9,486 bases of DNA, from assembly GCA_003647525.1 (NCBI GenBank), contig QMMZ01000039.1, positions 1-9,486 on the forward strand, written 5' to 3'. Shown piece after piece: positions 1-6,163 of this stretch. This DNA is from Deltaproteobacteria bacterium (GTDB lineage Bacteria; Desulfobacterota; Desulfobacteria; Desulfobacterales; ETH-SRB1). The notes beneath the pieces were generated by a model that worked only from the letters and a program-made list of their open reading frames with translations, searched no databases and was not told the DNA's origin. The translations under genes were made by a program, and so were the position numbers. Position 1 is the stretch's first letter; every line of letters starts with the position of its first letter.

Positions 1-2
1 GG

Positions 3-527
3 GCTGCCGCTGCTATAACAGGTGCAAAGATAAAAGTTAAAGGAATATCAAAAAACTCAAGTCAGGGCGATGTGCGTTTTGCAGATGTTCTGGAAAAAAT
101 GGGTTGTAGGGTATTTCATGAAAATGACGGCATTTCCGTGTACGGGGATAAACTCTCGGCCATTGAGGTTGATATGGCCAACATGCCGGATATAGTCCCT
201 ACCCTTGCTGTTGTGGCGGCTTTTGCCAGAGGAACAACCATTATAAAAAATGTTGCACATTTAAGAGAAAAAGAATGCGATCGTCTAAGTTCTGTGGCAA
301 CAGAACTTTCAAAAATGGGAATTGAAGCAAATACAACTGAAAATGGTTTGGTTATAAAAGGCGGAAAGCCGGTTGGAGCAGAAATTAACACATACAATGA
401 TCACCGGATAGCCATGAGTTTTGCTGTTGCCGGCATTGTGGTTCCAGACATCAAAATAAAAGATGAAAAGTGTGTAGAAAAATCTTTTCCTGAATTCTGG
501 AGTGTCTTTGAAAGACTTTATAAATAA
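3..527 (+). CDS. aroA: 3-phosphoshikimate 1-carboxyvinyltransferase (EPSP synthase), C-terminal part, cut by window edge
   Basis: EPSP synthase transfers the enolpyruvyl group of PEP to shikimate 3-phosphate, the sixth step of the cytoplasmic shikimate pathway. The frame is open from base 3, so the N-terminal part (about 250 residues by family length of ~425-430) lies outside the window and 174 codons are visible. Family motifs seen: SSQGDVRFADVLEKMGC near the start, LREKECDRLS (the LRxKExDR block that lines the active site) and TYNDHRIAMSFAVAG (the conserved DHR-AM block). The frame ends in a normal C-terminus (FPEFW..FERLYK). A GTG at 72 could be read as a start, but the upstream codons continue the family sequence, so it is an internal valine. 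The TAA stop shares its last A with the ATG of aroK, which indicates translational coupling in an aromatic amino acid operon. Confidence 0.96.
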   Translation, partial: AAAAITGAKIKVKGISKNSSQGDVRFADVLEKMGCRVFHENDGISVYGDKLSAIEVDMANMPDIVPTLAVVAAFARGTTIIKNVAHLREKECDRLSSVATELSKMGIEANTTENGLVIKGGKPVGAEINTYNDHRIAMSFAVAGIVVPDIKIKDEKCVEKSFPEFWSVFERLYK

Positions 528-1054
528 TGAATATATATTTAATAGGATACAGGTGTACCGGAAAGTCTTCAGTAGGAAAATCTCTTGCTAAAATACTCGG
601 ATGGTCTTTTCTGGATGCCGATGTTGAACTTGTTAAGGAATACAAAATAATTATTTCTGAAATTGTGGCTACAGAGGGCTGGGAATCATTTCGAAAAAAA
701 GAAAAGCATGTATTGAAAAGACTTAGTTCTCTTGACAAACACGTGATAGCAACAGGAGGCGGAGCTATCCTTGATGAAGAAAATGTAAAAAATATTAAAA
801 AAAGCGGGGTCAGTATCTGGTTAAGAGCAACACCTGAAACTGTCAAGGATAGAATTTTAAAGGATGAAACTACAGAGGATTCACGTCCATCTTTAACATC
901 AAAAGGGCTCATGGAAGAAATCGAAGAAACCCTTATATACCGGAATCCCTTTTATGAAAAGGCAATGGACTTTTCTGTGTATACAGATAATATTGATATA
1001 AAAAATGTATGCCTGACTATACAAAAAAAACTTAATAGTATGGATGCATTGTAG
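527..1054 (+). CDS. aroK: Shikimate kinase
   Basis: Shikimate kinase phosphorylates the 3-hydroxyl of shikimate with ATP, supplying the substrate of the preceding aroA product. The 175 aa length is typical. Seen in the sequence: a P-loop GYRCTGKSS at residues 7-15, the substrate/Mg-binding acidic stretch LDADVELV at 29-36 (family form DxD), R56 in the shikimate site, the GGGA loop at 77-80, the lid arginine in DSRPSL near 120, and the adenine-region arginine in YRNPFY near 139. The start overlaps the aroA stop by one base and has no strong Shine-Dalgarno sequence, so translation is probably coupled to aroA. In many bacteria aroK is linked to aroB. Here it sits between aroA and aroC, an arrangement I associate with Desulfobacterota from memory. 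AroK and AroL cannot be told apart from sequence alone. Confidence 0.95.
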   Translation: MNIYLIGYRCTGKSSVGKSLAKILGWSFLDADVELVKEYKIIISEIVATEGWESFRKKEKHVLKRLSSLDKHVIATGGGAILDEENVKNIKKSGVSIWLRATPETVKDRILKDETTEDSRPSLTSKGLMEEIEETLIYRNPFYEKAMDFSVYTDNIDIKNVCLTIQKKLNSMDAL

Positions 1055-1087
1055 AATTTTGGATTTAAGGAATTCTATCAATTTTAA

Positions 1088-1184
1088 TAATAGTTCACCA
1101 CGGATTTTCATGGAACTACACTGAATTATCGTAACTAGTCATTGTTTACAATTTTCAGTGAAACTTCGTGTTGTTCCGTGGTAA
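1088..1184 (+). repeat. Dispersed foldback (MITE/ERIC-like) repeat, copy A
   Basis: This ~97 bp element fills most of the aroK-aroC gap. Its reverse complement recurs at 5093-5190 with about 7 substitutions, mostly transitions, and no indels. The ends are inverted: ttcaccacgga on the left and tccgtggtaa on the right, with a second paired block (cactgaa / ttcagtg) further in, so the transcript can fold back. No ORF lies inside, so it is non-autonomous. Being inside an operon, it would be transcribed and form an intercistronic mRNA hairpin. The family name is not known to me. Confidence 0.85.
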
Positions 1185-1215
1185 TTTTTTTCAAAATCGA
1201 AAAAAGGTAGCAAAT

Positions 1216-2277
1216 ATGCCTGGTAACACTTTTGGAAAGATGTTTAAAATAACGACATGGGGGGAATCACATGGAGAAGCTGTCGGCGTTGTAATTGATG
1301 GTTGCCCTCCAAAGATTCCTCTTGATGAGAAAATTATTCAGGTAATGCTGAACCGCAGACGTCCGGGCATGTCGGTTGCTAGTACAAGTCGAAAGGAACC
1401 TGATTCAGCTATTATTATGTCGGGCGTATTTGACGGCTTTACAACCGGCACTCCTGTTATGATTATGGTTAAAAATAAGGATGCTGATTCAAAGGCTTAC
1501 GGGCCTTATGCGGATCTCTTTCGTCCCGGACATGGAGATATAACATATCTGGCTAAATATGGCATACGCGACTGGCGGGGAGGCGGCCGTGCCTCTGCAC
1601 GAGAAACTGTTGGAAGGGTAGCGGCAGGAGCAGTTGCAAAAACTTTTCTGGGGAGAAAAAATGTCAGAATTCATGCGTACACTGTGGAACTTGGCGGGAT
1701 AAAGGCAGAAAAGCGCGATATAAAAGTAATGGATAAAAATATGTTTTTCTGCCCGGATATGGATGCTGCTGAAAATATGGAAAAAAGAGTTAAAAGTGTG
1801 CGGAAAAAAGGTGATTCATTAGGAGGTATTGTAGAAATAAAGGCGGAAGGGGTTCCAAGGGGTTTGGGTGATCCGGTATTCGACAAACTTGATGCAGATC
1901 TTGCAAAGGCAATAATGAGTATAGGTGCAGTAAAGGGAGTCGAGATCGGCTCAGGTTTTGAGGCTGCCGCAAAGCTTGGCTCTGAAAATAATGATCCAAT
2001 AACTCCTGAAGGCTTTACATTAAACAATTCCGGAGGAATCCTTGCCGGAATATCCAACGGCGACGATATCTTAATACGCGCAGCCGTTAAACCTATACCT
2101 TCAATTACAATTGAACAAAACACAATTGACCGGTTCGGAAATCAAAGAACAATTTCCACAAAAGGACGTCACGATATATCGGCTATACCACGCATCAATG
2201 TTGTATGTGAAGCAATGACATGCATTGTACTTGCAGACCATTTATTAAGACAAAAAGCAATATCATGGACAGATTAA
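1216..2277 (+). CDS. aroC: Chorismate synthase
   Basis: Chorismate synthase performs the last shikimate-pathway step, the 1,4-elimination of phosphate from EPSP, using reduced FMN. Family motifs seen in the 353 aa product: N-terminal NTFGKMFKITTWGESHG with active-site His19, NRRRPG at 47-51, RPGHGDITY at 103-111 (second catalytic His106), WRGGGRASARET at 120-131 (FMN site), and FGNQRTISTKGRHD near the C-terminus. I chose ATG 1216 because MPGNTFGK is the conserved family N-terminus and AAGG (1204-1207) lies 8 bases upstream. An in-frame ATG at 1168 falls inside the repeat and would add 16 unrelated residues. The gene overlaps tyrA by 13 bases. Reduced flavin must come from elsewhere, since no flavin reductase domain is visible (monofunctional, bacterial type). 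Confidence 0.97.
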   Translation: MPGNTFGKMFKITTWGESHGEAVGVVIDGCPPKIPLDEKIIQVMLNRRRPGMSVASTSRKEPDSAIIMSGVFDGFTTGTPVMIMVKNKDADSKAYGPYADLFRPGHGDITYLAKYGIRDWRGGGRASARETVGRVAAGAVAKTFLGRKNVRIHAYTVELGGIKAEKRDIKVMDKNMFFCPDMDAAENMEKRVKSVRKKGDSLGGIVEIKAEGVPRGLGDPVFDKLDADLAKAIMSIGAVKGVEIGSGFEAAAKLGSENNDPITPEGFTLNNSGGILAGISNGDDILIRAAVKPIPSITIEQNTIDRFGNQRTISTKGRHDISAIPRINVVCEAMTCIVLADHLLRQKAISWTD

Positions 2278-3116
2278 ACATAGGTATAATCGGCGGAACA
2301 GGAGGCATGGGCCGCTGGTTCAAGCGTTTTTTCTCTGAAGCCGGCCACAATGTTTTAATTGCCGGCAGAAAAACGGAATTCACTTATAAAGATGTTGCCC
2401 AAAGGTGTGATGTAGTGATCTTAAGCGTGCCCCTTGATGCAGCCATATCTATTTCCGAGGAAATTGGCCCTGTAATGAGTCAAAATCAGCTTCTTATGGA
2501 TTTTTGCTCTCTTAAAGAAAGTATTCTAAAAAATATGCTTTCTTCTACCTCAGCTCAGGTAACAGGAACACATCCACTTTTCGGTCCTTTTACTGATTCC
2601 ATAATGGGGCAAAACATAATTGTCTGCCATGGAAGAGGAACTAAATGGCTTGAATGGCTCGAAGATGAATTTACAAAAAAAGGGGCAATTCTTACGCACA
2701 TGGATCCGGTTACACACGACCGGAATATGGCTGTTGTCCAGGGGCTAACCCATCTTTTAACAATCTGTCTTGGCAGAACTCTCCAAAAGTTAAACATGAC
2801 CCCTTCTGATGCTGTCTTGTATTCAACCCCTGTGTTCAGGTTAAAAATCGATCTGCTGGCACGTCTGTTTGCGCAAGATCCTGGCCTGTATGCAAGTCTT
2901 ATAGGTAAAAACGCACATGTTAAAGATGCTGTAGATACTTTTTTATCTGCTATGGATGAAGCAAAGGAATGCCTGTTATCCGGTCAGGACGAAAATGCAA
3001 TATCTTTTATGGAAAATATCCGAGACTTTCTCGGAGATTATTGTCAGGACGGCCTTGAGGAGAGCAATAAAATATTAACAGCTCTTTATTCGGAAAAGAA
3101 CAATTCTCATTCATAA
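2265..3116 (+). CDS. tyrA: Prephenate dehydrogenase (tyrosine biosynthesis), monofunctional
   Basis: It oxidatively decarboxylates prephenate to 4-hydroxyphenylpyruvate, the precursor of tyrosine, and so draws on the chorismate made by the upstream genes. The 283 aa protein begins with a Rossmann motif GIIGGTGGMG (7-16). The second strand ends in LIAGR with Arg35 where NAD-specific enzymes carry an acidic residue, so NADP preference is possible. TyrA signatures seen: GTHPLFGP at 101-108 (catalytic-type His103) and HDRNMAVVQGLTHL at 151-164. There is no chorismate mutase domain in front and no room for a C-terminal ACT domain, so feedback control by tyrosine through ACT is not expected. ATG 2265 places the Rossmann strand at the N-terminus as usual. 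The longer frame from 2220 would only read through aroC. There is no clear Shine-Dalgarno, consistent with coupling to aroC. Arogenate specificity cannot be excluded. Confidence 0.9.
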   Translation: MDRLNIGIIGGTGGMGRWFKRFFSEAGHNVLIAGRKTEFTYKDVAQRCDVVILSVPLDAAISISEEIGPVMSQNQLLMDFCSLKESILKNMLSSTSAQVTGTHPLFGPFTDSIMGQNIIVCHGRGTKWLEWLEDEFTKKGAILTHMDPVTHDRNMAVVQGLTHLLTICLGRTLQKLNMTPSDAVLYSTPVFRLKIDLLARLFAQDPGLYASLIGKNAHVKDAVDTFLSAMDEAKECLLSGQDENAISFMENIRDFLGDYCQDGLEESNKILTALYSEKNNSHS

Positions 3117-3316
3117 TTCATTACATAACCTTCAAAATCCTTTTCCAGAAGAAAATGCGATATCATTTCACTGACCTTGTCCGCAGTATCAACTCGATAA
3201 ACCCCTTTCTCATCACGACCAGCCTTTTTTTTAGCATTTTCAACTATTGCCTGAAGAGATCTGGTAGTCATTTCAACATTGGCATTTACAACAATTGTAT
3301 CTTTAGAAGCACCCAT
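3107..3316 (-). CDS. Small conserved-looking hypothetical protein (69 aa)
   Basis: I do not recognise this protein. ATG 3316 is chosen because AGGGGA (3327-3332 on the plus strand) sits 10 bases upstream. A GTG at 3358 would add 14 residues but would run over that ribosome binding site. The product is soluble, charged and cysteine-free, with a short beta-like start (DTIVVNANVEM), an amphipathic helix rich in Lys (SLQAIVENAKKKAG), and a second helix (ADKVSEMISHFLLEKD). There is no signal peptide or membrane segment. It converges on tyrA and shares 10 bases with the tyrA end. The good ribosome binding site and normal amino acid use support a real gene. Only database searching would give a family. 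Function unknown. Confidence 0.6.
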   Translation of the reverse strand: MGASKDTIVVNANVEMTTRSLQAIVENAKKKAGRDEKGVYRVDTADKVSEMISHFLLEKDFEGYVMNYE

Positions 3317-3351
3317 TATGTGTCTATCCCCTTCCTGTTCCAATCTGTTGC

Positions 3352-3379
3352 TTGACACTCAATCGTCTTTTCCTATATA
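3352..3379 (+). promoter_or_regulatory. Predicted sigma70-type promoter facing ugd-uxs-ycaO
   Basis: A perfect TTGACA (3352-3357) is followed after 16 bases by TATATA (3374-3379), or after 18 bases by TATAGT (3376-3381). Transcription would start near 3386 and leave a leader of roughly 315 nt before ugd. The -35 box lies only 36 bases from the divergent small gene, so the two may be regulated together. This is prediction from consensus only. Confidence 0.45.
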
Positions 3380-3410
3380 GTGCCTGAACGAAAACCCCTA
3401 GTTCCGAGCA

Positions 3411-3493
3411 GTCATTGCGAGGAGTGAGGAACGAACGACGAAGCAATCCCCTTGCTTCCGGGAGATTGCTTCGGTCGTACCTCCCTCTTTGAC
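3411..3493. repeat. REP-like palindromic element
   Basis: The element begins gtcattgcgaggag and ends in a degraded mirror (cctccctctttgac), with gtca/tgac at the two tips. The core is a strong hairpin: acgacgaagcaatccc (3435-3450) pairs with the stretch to 3478 (gattgcttcggtcgt, one bulged base), around a ~10 base loop. I recall gtcattgcga...gaagcaatc sequences as common interspersed palindromes in environmental bacterial genomes. The right arm is more decayed than the left. Confidence 0.65.
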
Positions 3494-3499
3494 TTTATG

Positions 3500-3522
3500 G
3501 CAATTCCACAATAAGGAATTGC
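3500..3522. repeat. Short hairpin in the ugd leader
   Basis: gcaattcc (3500-3507) and ggaattgc (3515-3522) are perfect 8 bp inverted repeats around a 7-base loop. There is no following T run, so it is not a typical intrinsic terminator. It may be a remnant of the adjacent REP-like element or an operator-like site. Confidence 0.45.
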
Positions 3523-3576
3523 TAACCAACTGAATTTACAGGTTGTTTCGCCTTGCGTTGGTAGCCTCAAAACATA

Positions 3577-3604
3577 AAACTGTAAACTGTAAACCGTGAA
3601 CTGT
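3577..3604 (+). repeat. Four tandem heptamers
   Basis: The sequence reads aaactgt, aaactgt, aaaccgt, gaactgt without gaps. Two copies are identical and two differ by one base. It lies about 100 bp before ugd and could be a protein-binding array or a slippage product. There is no evidence to choose. Confidence 0.6.
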
Positions 3605-3701
3605 TACCTATATATATTTTTTGCTTTTTATCATCAACATCTATTTATTAAATTTTTAACACCCTGTTCGCTTGCCGCGGGGAGCTTCATTATGAGGAAA
3701 A

Positions 3702-5084
3702 ATGAAAACCGGATTTGAAAAAAAACTTCTTTGCATAGGAGCCGGCTATGTCGGCGGTCCTACGATGGCTATGATCGCTTATAAATGCCCGCAATATAAA
3801 ATAACTGTTGTAGATATCAACCATAAGCGGATAGCTGAATGGAACTCTGACAAGCTCCCCATATATGAGCCGGGTCTTGACGAAATTGTAAAAGCTGCCC
3901 GTGGAAAAAATCTTTTTTTCAGTACAGATGTAGACAAAGGTATCAAAGAGTCTGATATTATTTTCGTAAGTGTCAACACTCCTACCAAAACATTTGGCGT
4001 TGGCGCCGGCATGGCTGCTGATCTTCAATACTGGGAAAAAACCGCAAGGCATATTTTGCAATGTGCTGAATCACCGAAAATAATCGTAGAGAAAAGTACT
4101 CTTCCGGTTAAAACAGCCCTGGCTATGGAAAGAATTCTCACCTCCAATAATAATAAAATTCATTTTGAAGTGCTTTCCAACCCCGAATTTTTAGCTGAAG
4201 GCACGGCTGTTCATGATTTGGAAAATCCAGATAGAGTTCTAATCGGCTCACGGCAGACAGAAAGCGGAATAAAAGCCGGAAATGAGCTGGTCGAGATATA
4301 TACAAACTGGGTAAACAAAGACCGAATTATTACTTCTGATATCTGGAGCAGCGAACTTTCCAAACTGGTTTCAAACGCATTCCTGGCCCAAAGGATATCG
4401 TCTATAAATTCGATTTCCGCGCTGTGTGAGAAAACAGATGCCGACATTACCAATGTCACAAAAGCCGTTGGATTTGACACTCGTATTGGAATGAAATTCT
4501 TAAACGCAAGCATTGGTTTTGGTGGATCATGCTTTAAAAAAGATATTCTTAATCTGGTTTATCTTTGCAGGCATTATGGCCTTAATGAAGTCGCCGACTA
4601 CTGGGACAGCGTGGTAAAAATTAATGATTTCCAGAAAGAACGTTTTGTAATTAACATGCTTACAACGATGTTCAATACACTGGTTAACAAAAAAATATGT
4701 TTTTTGGGATTTGCGTTTAAGGCAAATACAGGAGACACAAGAGAAAGCCCTGCCATATATATAGCCAAAAGATTAATTGAGGAAAAAGCAGAGCTGGTAA
4801 TAACTGATCCTGAAGCTCTTAAGAACGCAAAGATTGATTTGCAGAATATTGATGCTAACGTAAAATATGTTGAAGACCCTTATGAAGCGGCTGCCGGAAG
4901 CTATGCTATAGCTATAATGACTGAATGGGATATATATAAAGACCTTAACTATGAAAAAATTTATAACTCAATGATTAAACCGGCCTTTTTCTTTGATGGT
5001 CGTAATATCGTTGACCATCAAAGACTTTTTGAAATCGGGTTCAATGTATTTCCAATAGGAAAGCCGGCATTAACGCATTTTTAG
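3702..5084 (+). CDS. ugd: UDP-glucose 6-dehydrogenase, animal-type
   Basis: It oxidises UDP-glucose twice with NAD+ to give UDP-glucuronate. The 460 aa protein has an N-terminal Rossmann motif GAGYVGGP (13-20), VNTPTKT (91-97), EKSTLP (130-135), NPEFLAEG (160-167) holding the hydrolysis Glu, SSELSKLVSNAFLAQ (216-230) with catalytic-type Lys221, GFGGSCFKKD (272-281) with nucleophile Cys277, and the C-terminal UDP-binding GFAFKANTGDTRES (336-349). These, and sequence such as LPIYEPGL, GKNLFFST and RISSINSISALCE, match the long eukaryotic UGDH class more than the ~390-440 aa enzymes common in enterics (comparison from memory). ATG 3702 follows GAGG (3694-3697) after 4 bases. It leads the ugd-uxs-ycaO operon, and uxs would consume its product directly. 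UDP-sugar dehydrogenases vary in substrate, but the motifs and the uxs neighbour favour UDP-glucose. Confidence 0.95.
   Translation: MKTGFEKKLLCIGAGYVGGPTMAMIAYKCPQYKITVVDINHKRIAEWNSDKLPIYEPGLDEIVKAARGKNLFFSTDVDKGIKESDIIFVSVNTPTKTFGVGAGMAADLQYWEKTARHILQCAESPKIIVEKSTLPVKTALAMERILTSNNNKIHFEVLSNPEFLAEGTAVHDLENPDRVLIGSRQTESGIKAGNELVEIYTNWVNKDRIITSDIWSSELSKLVSNAFLAQRISSINSISALCEKTDADITNVTKAVGFDTRIGMKFLNASIGFGGSCFKKDILNLVYLCRHYGLNEVADYWDSVVKINDFQKERFVINMLTTMFNTLVNKKICFLGFAFKANTGDTRESPAIYIAKRLIEEKAELVITDPEALKNAKIDLQNIDANVKYVEDPYEAAAGSYAIAIMTEWDIYKDLNYEKIYNSMIKPAFFFDGRNIVDHQRLFEIGFNVFPIGKPALTHF
4991..5023 (+). other. Perfect 11 bp inverted repeat near the end of ugd
   Basis: ctttgatggtc (4991-5001) and gaccatcaaag (5013-5023) pair perfectly around an 11-base loop, followed by actttttg. 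The layout resembles a weak intrinsic terminator inside the coding region, about 60 bases before the stop. The encoded FFDGRNIVDHQRLF is a conserved part of the enzyme family, so the palindrome may be a by-product of the protein sequence. Confidence 0.35.
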
Positions 5085-5097
5085 GTAAAATTTTACC
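5084..5097. other. 14 bp perfect palindrome at the ugd stop / repeat junction
   Basis: ggtaaaattttacc spans the last base of the ugd TAG stop and the outer end of repeat copy B. It may mark the insertion junction of the element, because copy A has a different flank at the equivalent place (ggtaattttttt). It is too short to call as a regulatory site. Confidence 0.3.
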
Positions 5098-5190
5098 ACG
5101 GAAAAACACGGAGTTTCACTGAAAATTATAAACAATGAGTAGTTACAATAATTCAGTGTAATTCCGTGAAAATCCGTGGTGAACTATTAT
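5093..5190 (-). repeat. Dispersed foldback (MITE/ERIC-like) repeat, copy B (inverted relative to copy A)
   Basis: It fills most of the ugd-uxs gap and ends 16 bases before the uxs ATG. Its reverse complement matches 1088-1184 at about 93% without gaps. The arms are more symmetrical than in copy A. The plus-strand left arm holds three 10-mers, cacggaaaaa, cacggagttt and cactgaaaat (5097-5126), and the other arm carries matching cacggatttt, cacggaatta and cactgaatta on the opposite strand. No ORF. It would be co-transcribed in the ugd-uxs mRNA. Confidence 0.85.
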
Positions 5191-5206
5191 AATTAAAGGT
5201 ATTTCC

Positions 5207-6163
5207 ATGAAATATTATGATAATAAACGCATATTAATTACAGGCGGCGCAGGTTTTTTGGGCTCTCATCTTTGTAAACGACTAGTCAGTGAAGGTTATG
5301 AAGTTCTATGCATTGACAATTGTTTTACAGGTGCCAGAAAAAATATAGCAGACCTTCTAAGTAATCCAAATTTTGAATTTATTCGTCATGACATTACTTT
5401 TCCGCTTTATATAGAGGCGGATGAAATATATAACCTCGCCTGTCCCGCATCTCCGATTCATTATCAGTTTGATCCGGTTCAGACAACAAAGACGAGCGTA
5501 CACGGCGCCATCAACATGCTGGGACTGGCCAAACGGGTAAAGGCTAAAATCCTGCAGGCATCCACGAGCGAAGTTTACGGTGACCCTGAAATTCATCCTC
5601 AGCCTGAAAGTTACTGGGGAAAAGTAAATCCTATCGGACCAAGGTCTTGCTATGATGAGGGGAAAAGGTGCGCTGAAACACTTTTTTTTGACTACCATCG
5701 TCAGCATGAGCTTAGAATCAAAGTTGCGAGAATATTCAATACATATGGCCCGCGAATGCATCCAAATGATGGGCGGGTAATCAGCAATTTTATTGTACAG
5801 GCGCTTTCAAATAAAGACATAACTGTCTTTGGTGACGGATTACAGACCAGATCTTTTTGCTATGTTGACGATCTAATAGAAGGCTTGATCAGAATGATGG
5901 ACTCACCTGATGATTTCACTGGTCCGGTCAACCTTGGAAACCCAAATGAATCCTCTGTCCTTGAATTAGCAAAAAAAATCATAGAAATAACCGGATCTAA
6001 ATCAAAGATTGTTTTCAGGCCGCTGCCCCAGGATGACCCATGCCGACGTCAGCCGGATATCAGCCTGGCTAAAGAAAAACTCGACTGGGAGCCTGTTATC
6101 AAACTGGATGAGGGGCTGAAAAAGACTGTTGAATACTTTGATAAAATATTAGCAAATGAATAA
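5207..6163 (+). CDS. uxs: UDP-glucuronate decarboxylase (UDP-xylose synthase), extended SDR family
   Basis: It converts UDP-glucuronate to UDP-xylose through a 4-keto intermediate using bound NAD+. The 318 aa protein shows [11 protein letters not shown] (12-22), D37 at the end of the second strand (NAD-type), NLACPASP (76-83, typical of this decarboxylase group), catalytic TSE (120-122) in [14 protein letters not shown] with Tyr149/Lys153, [10 protein letters not shown] (175-184), and the C-terminal substrate region [21 protein letters not shown]. [11 protein letters not shown] and YDEGKR separate this group from dTDP-glucose 4,6-dehydratases. AAAGG (5195-5199) lies 7 bases before the ATG. 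It follows ugd, whose product it uses, and overlaps the YcaO gene by 8 bases. The product would feed surface polysaccharide, LPS or glycoconjugate synthesis. No glycosyltransferase is in the window to show which. Confidence 0.93.
   Translation: MKYYDNKRILITGGAGFLGSHLCKRLVSEGYEVLCIDNCFTGARKNIADLLSNPNFEFIRHDITFPLYIEADEIYNLACPASPIHYQFDPVQTTKTSVHGAINMLGLAKRVKAKILQASTSEVYGDPEIHPQPESYWGKVNPIGPRSCYDEGKRCAETLFFDYHRQHELRIKVARIFNTYGPRMHPNDGRVISNFIVQALSNKDITVFGDGLQTRSFCYVDDLIEGLIRMMDSPDDFTGPVNLGNPNESSVLELAKKIIEITGSKSKIVFRPLPQDDPCRRQPDISLAKEKLDWEPVIKLDEGLKKTVEYFDKILANE

Larger units (their letters stand above)
3317..3701. other. 385 bp gene-free stretch: promoter and leader region upstream of ugd
   Basis: It lies between two divergent genes (the 69-aa minus-strand gene and ugd). 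It contains the ribosome binding site of the small gene, a right-facing promoter (3352-3379), a REP-like palindrome (3411-3493), a short hairpin (3500-3522), tandem heptamers (3577-3604) and an AT-rich run (3608-3660). GAGG at 3694-3697 serves ugd. I see no ORF of credible quality, tRNA or known riboswitch. The AT-rich run could hold a second promoter, but I find no convincing -35 box. Confidence 0.7.

Noticed and set aside
1168..1215. Upstream in-frame ATG giving chorismate synthase 16 extra residues
   Set aside because: It lies inside the dispersed repeat, the added residues are unlike the family, and ATG 1216 has a Shine-Dalgarno and the canonical N-terminus.
1671..2123. 150-aa minus-strand ORF inside aroC
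   Set aside because: It is a shadow frame of the conserved aroC sequence, with no independent support.
2220..2264. Longer tyrA start within aroC
   Set aside because: The extra 15 residues only read aroC in another frame and precede the Rossmann strand. ATG 2265 fits the family.
3107..3316. The 69-aa protein as precursor peptide for the YcaO enzyme
   Set aside because: It has no cysteine, no leader/core layout and no Ser/Thr/Cys-rich tail. It lies 2.8 kb away on the other strand.
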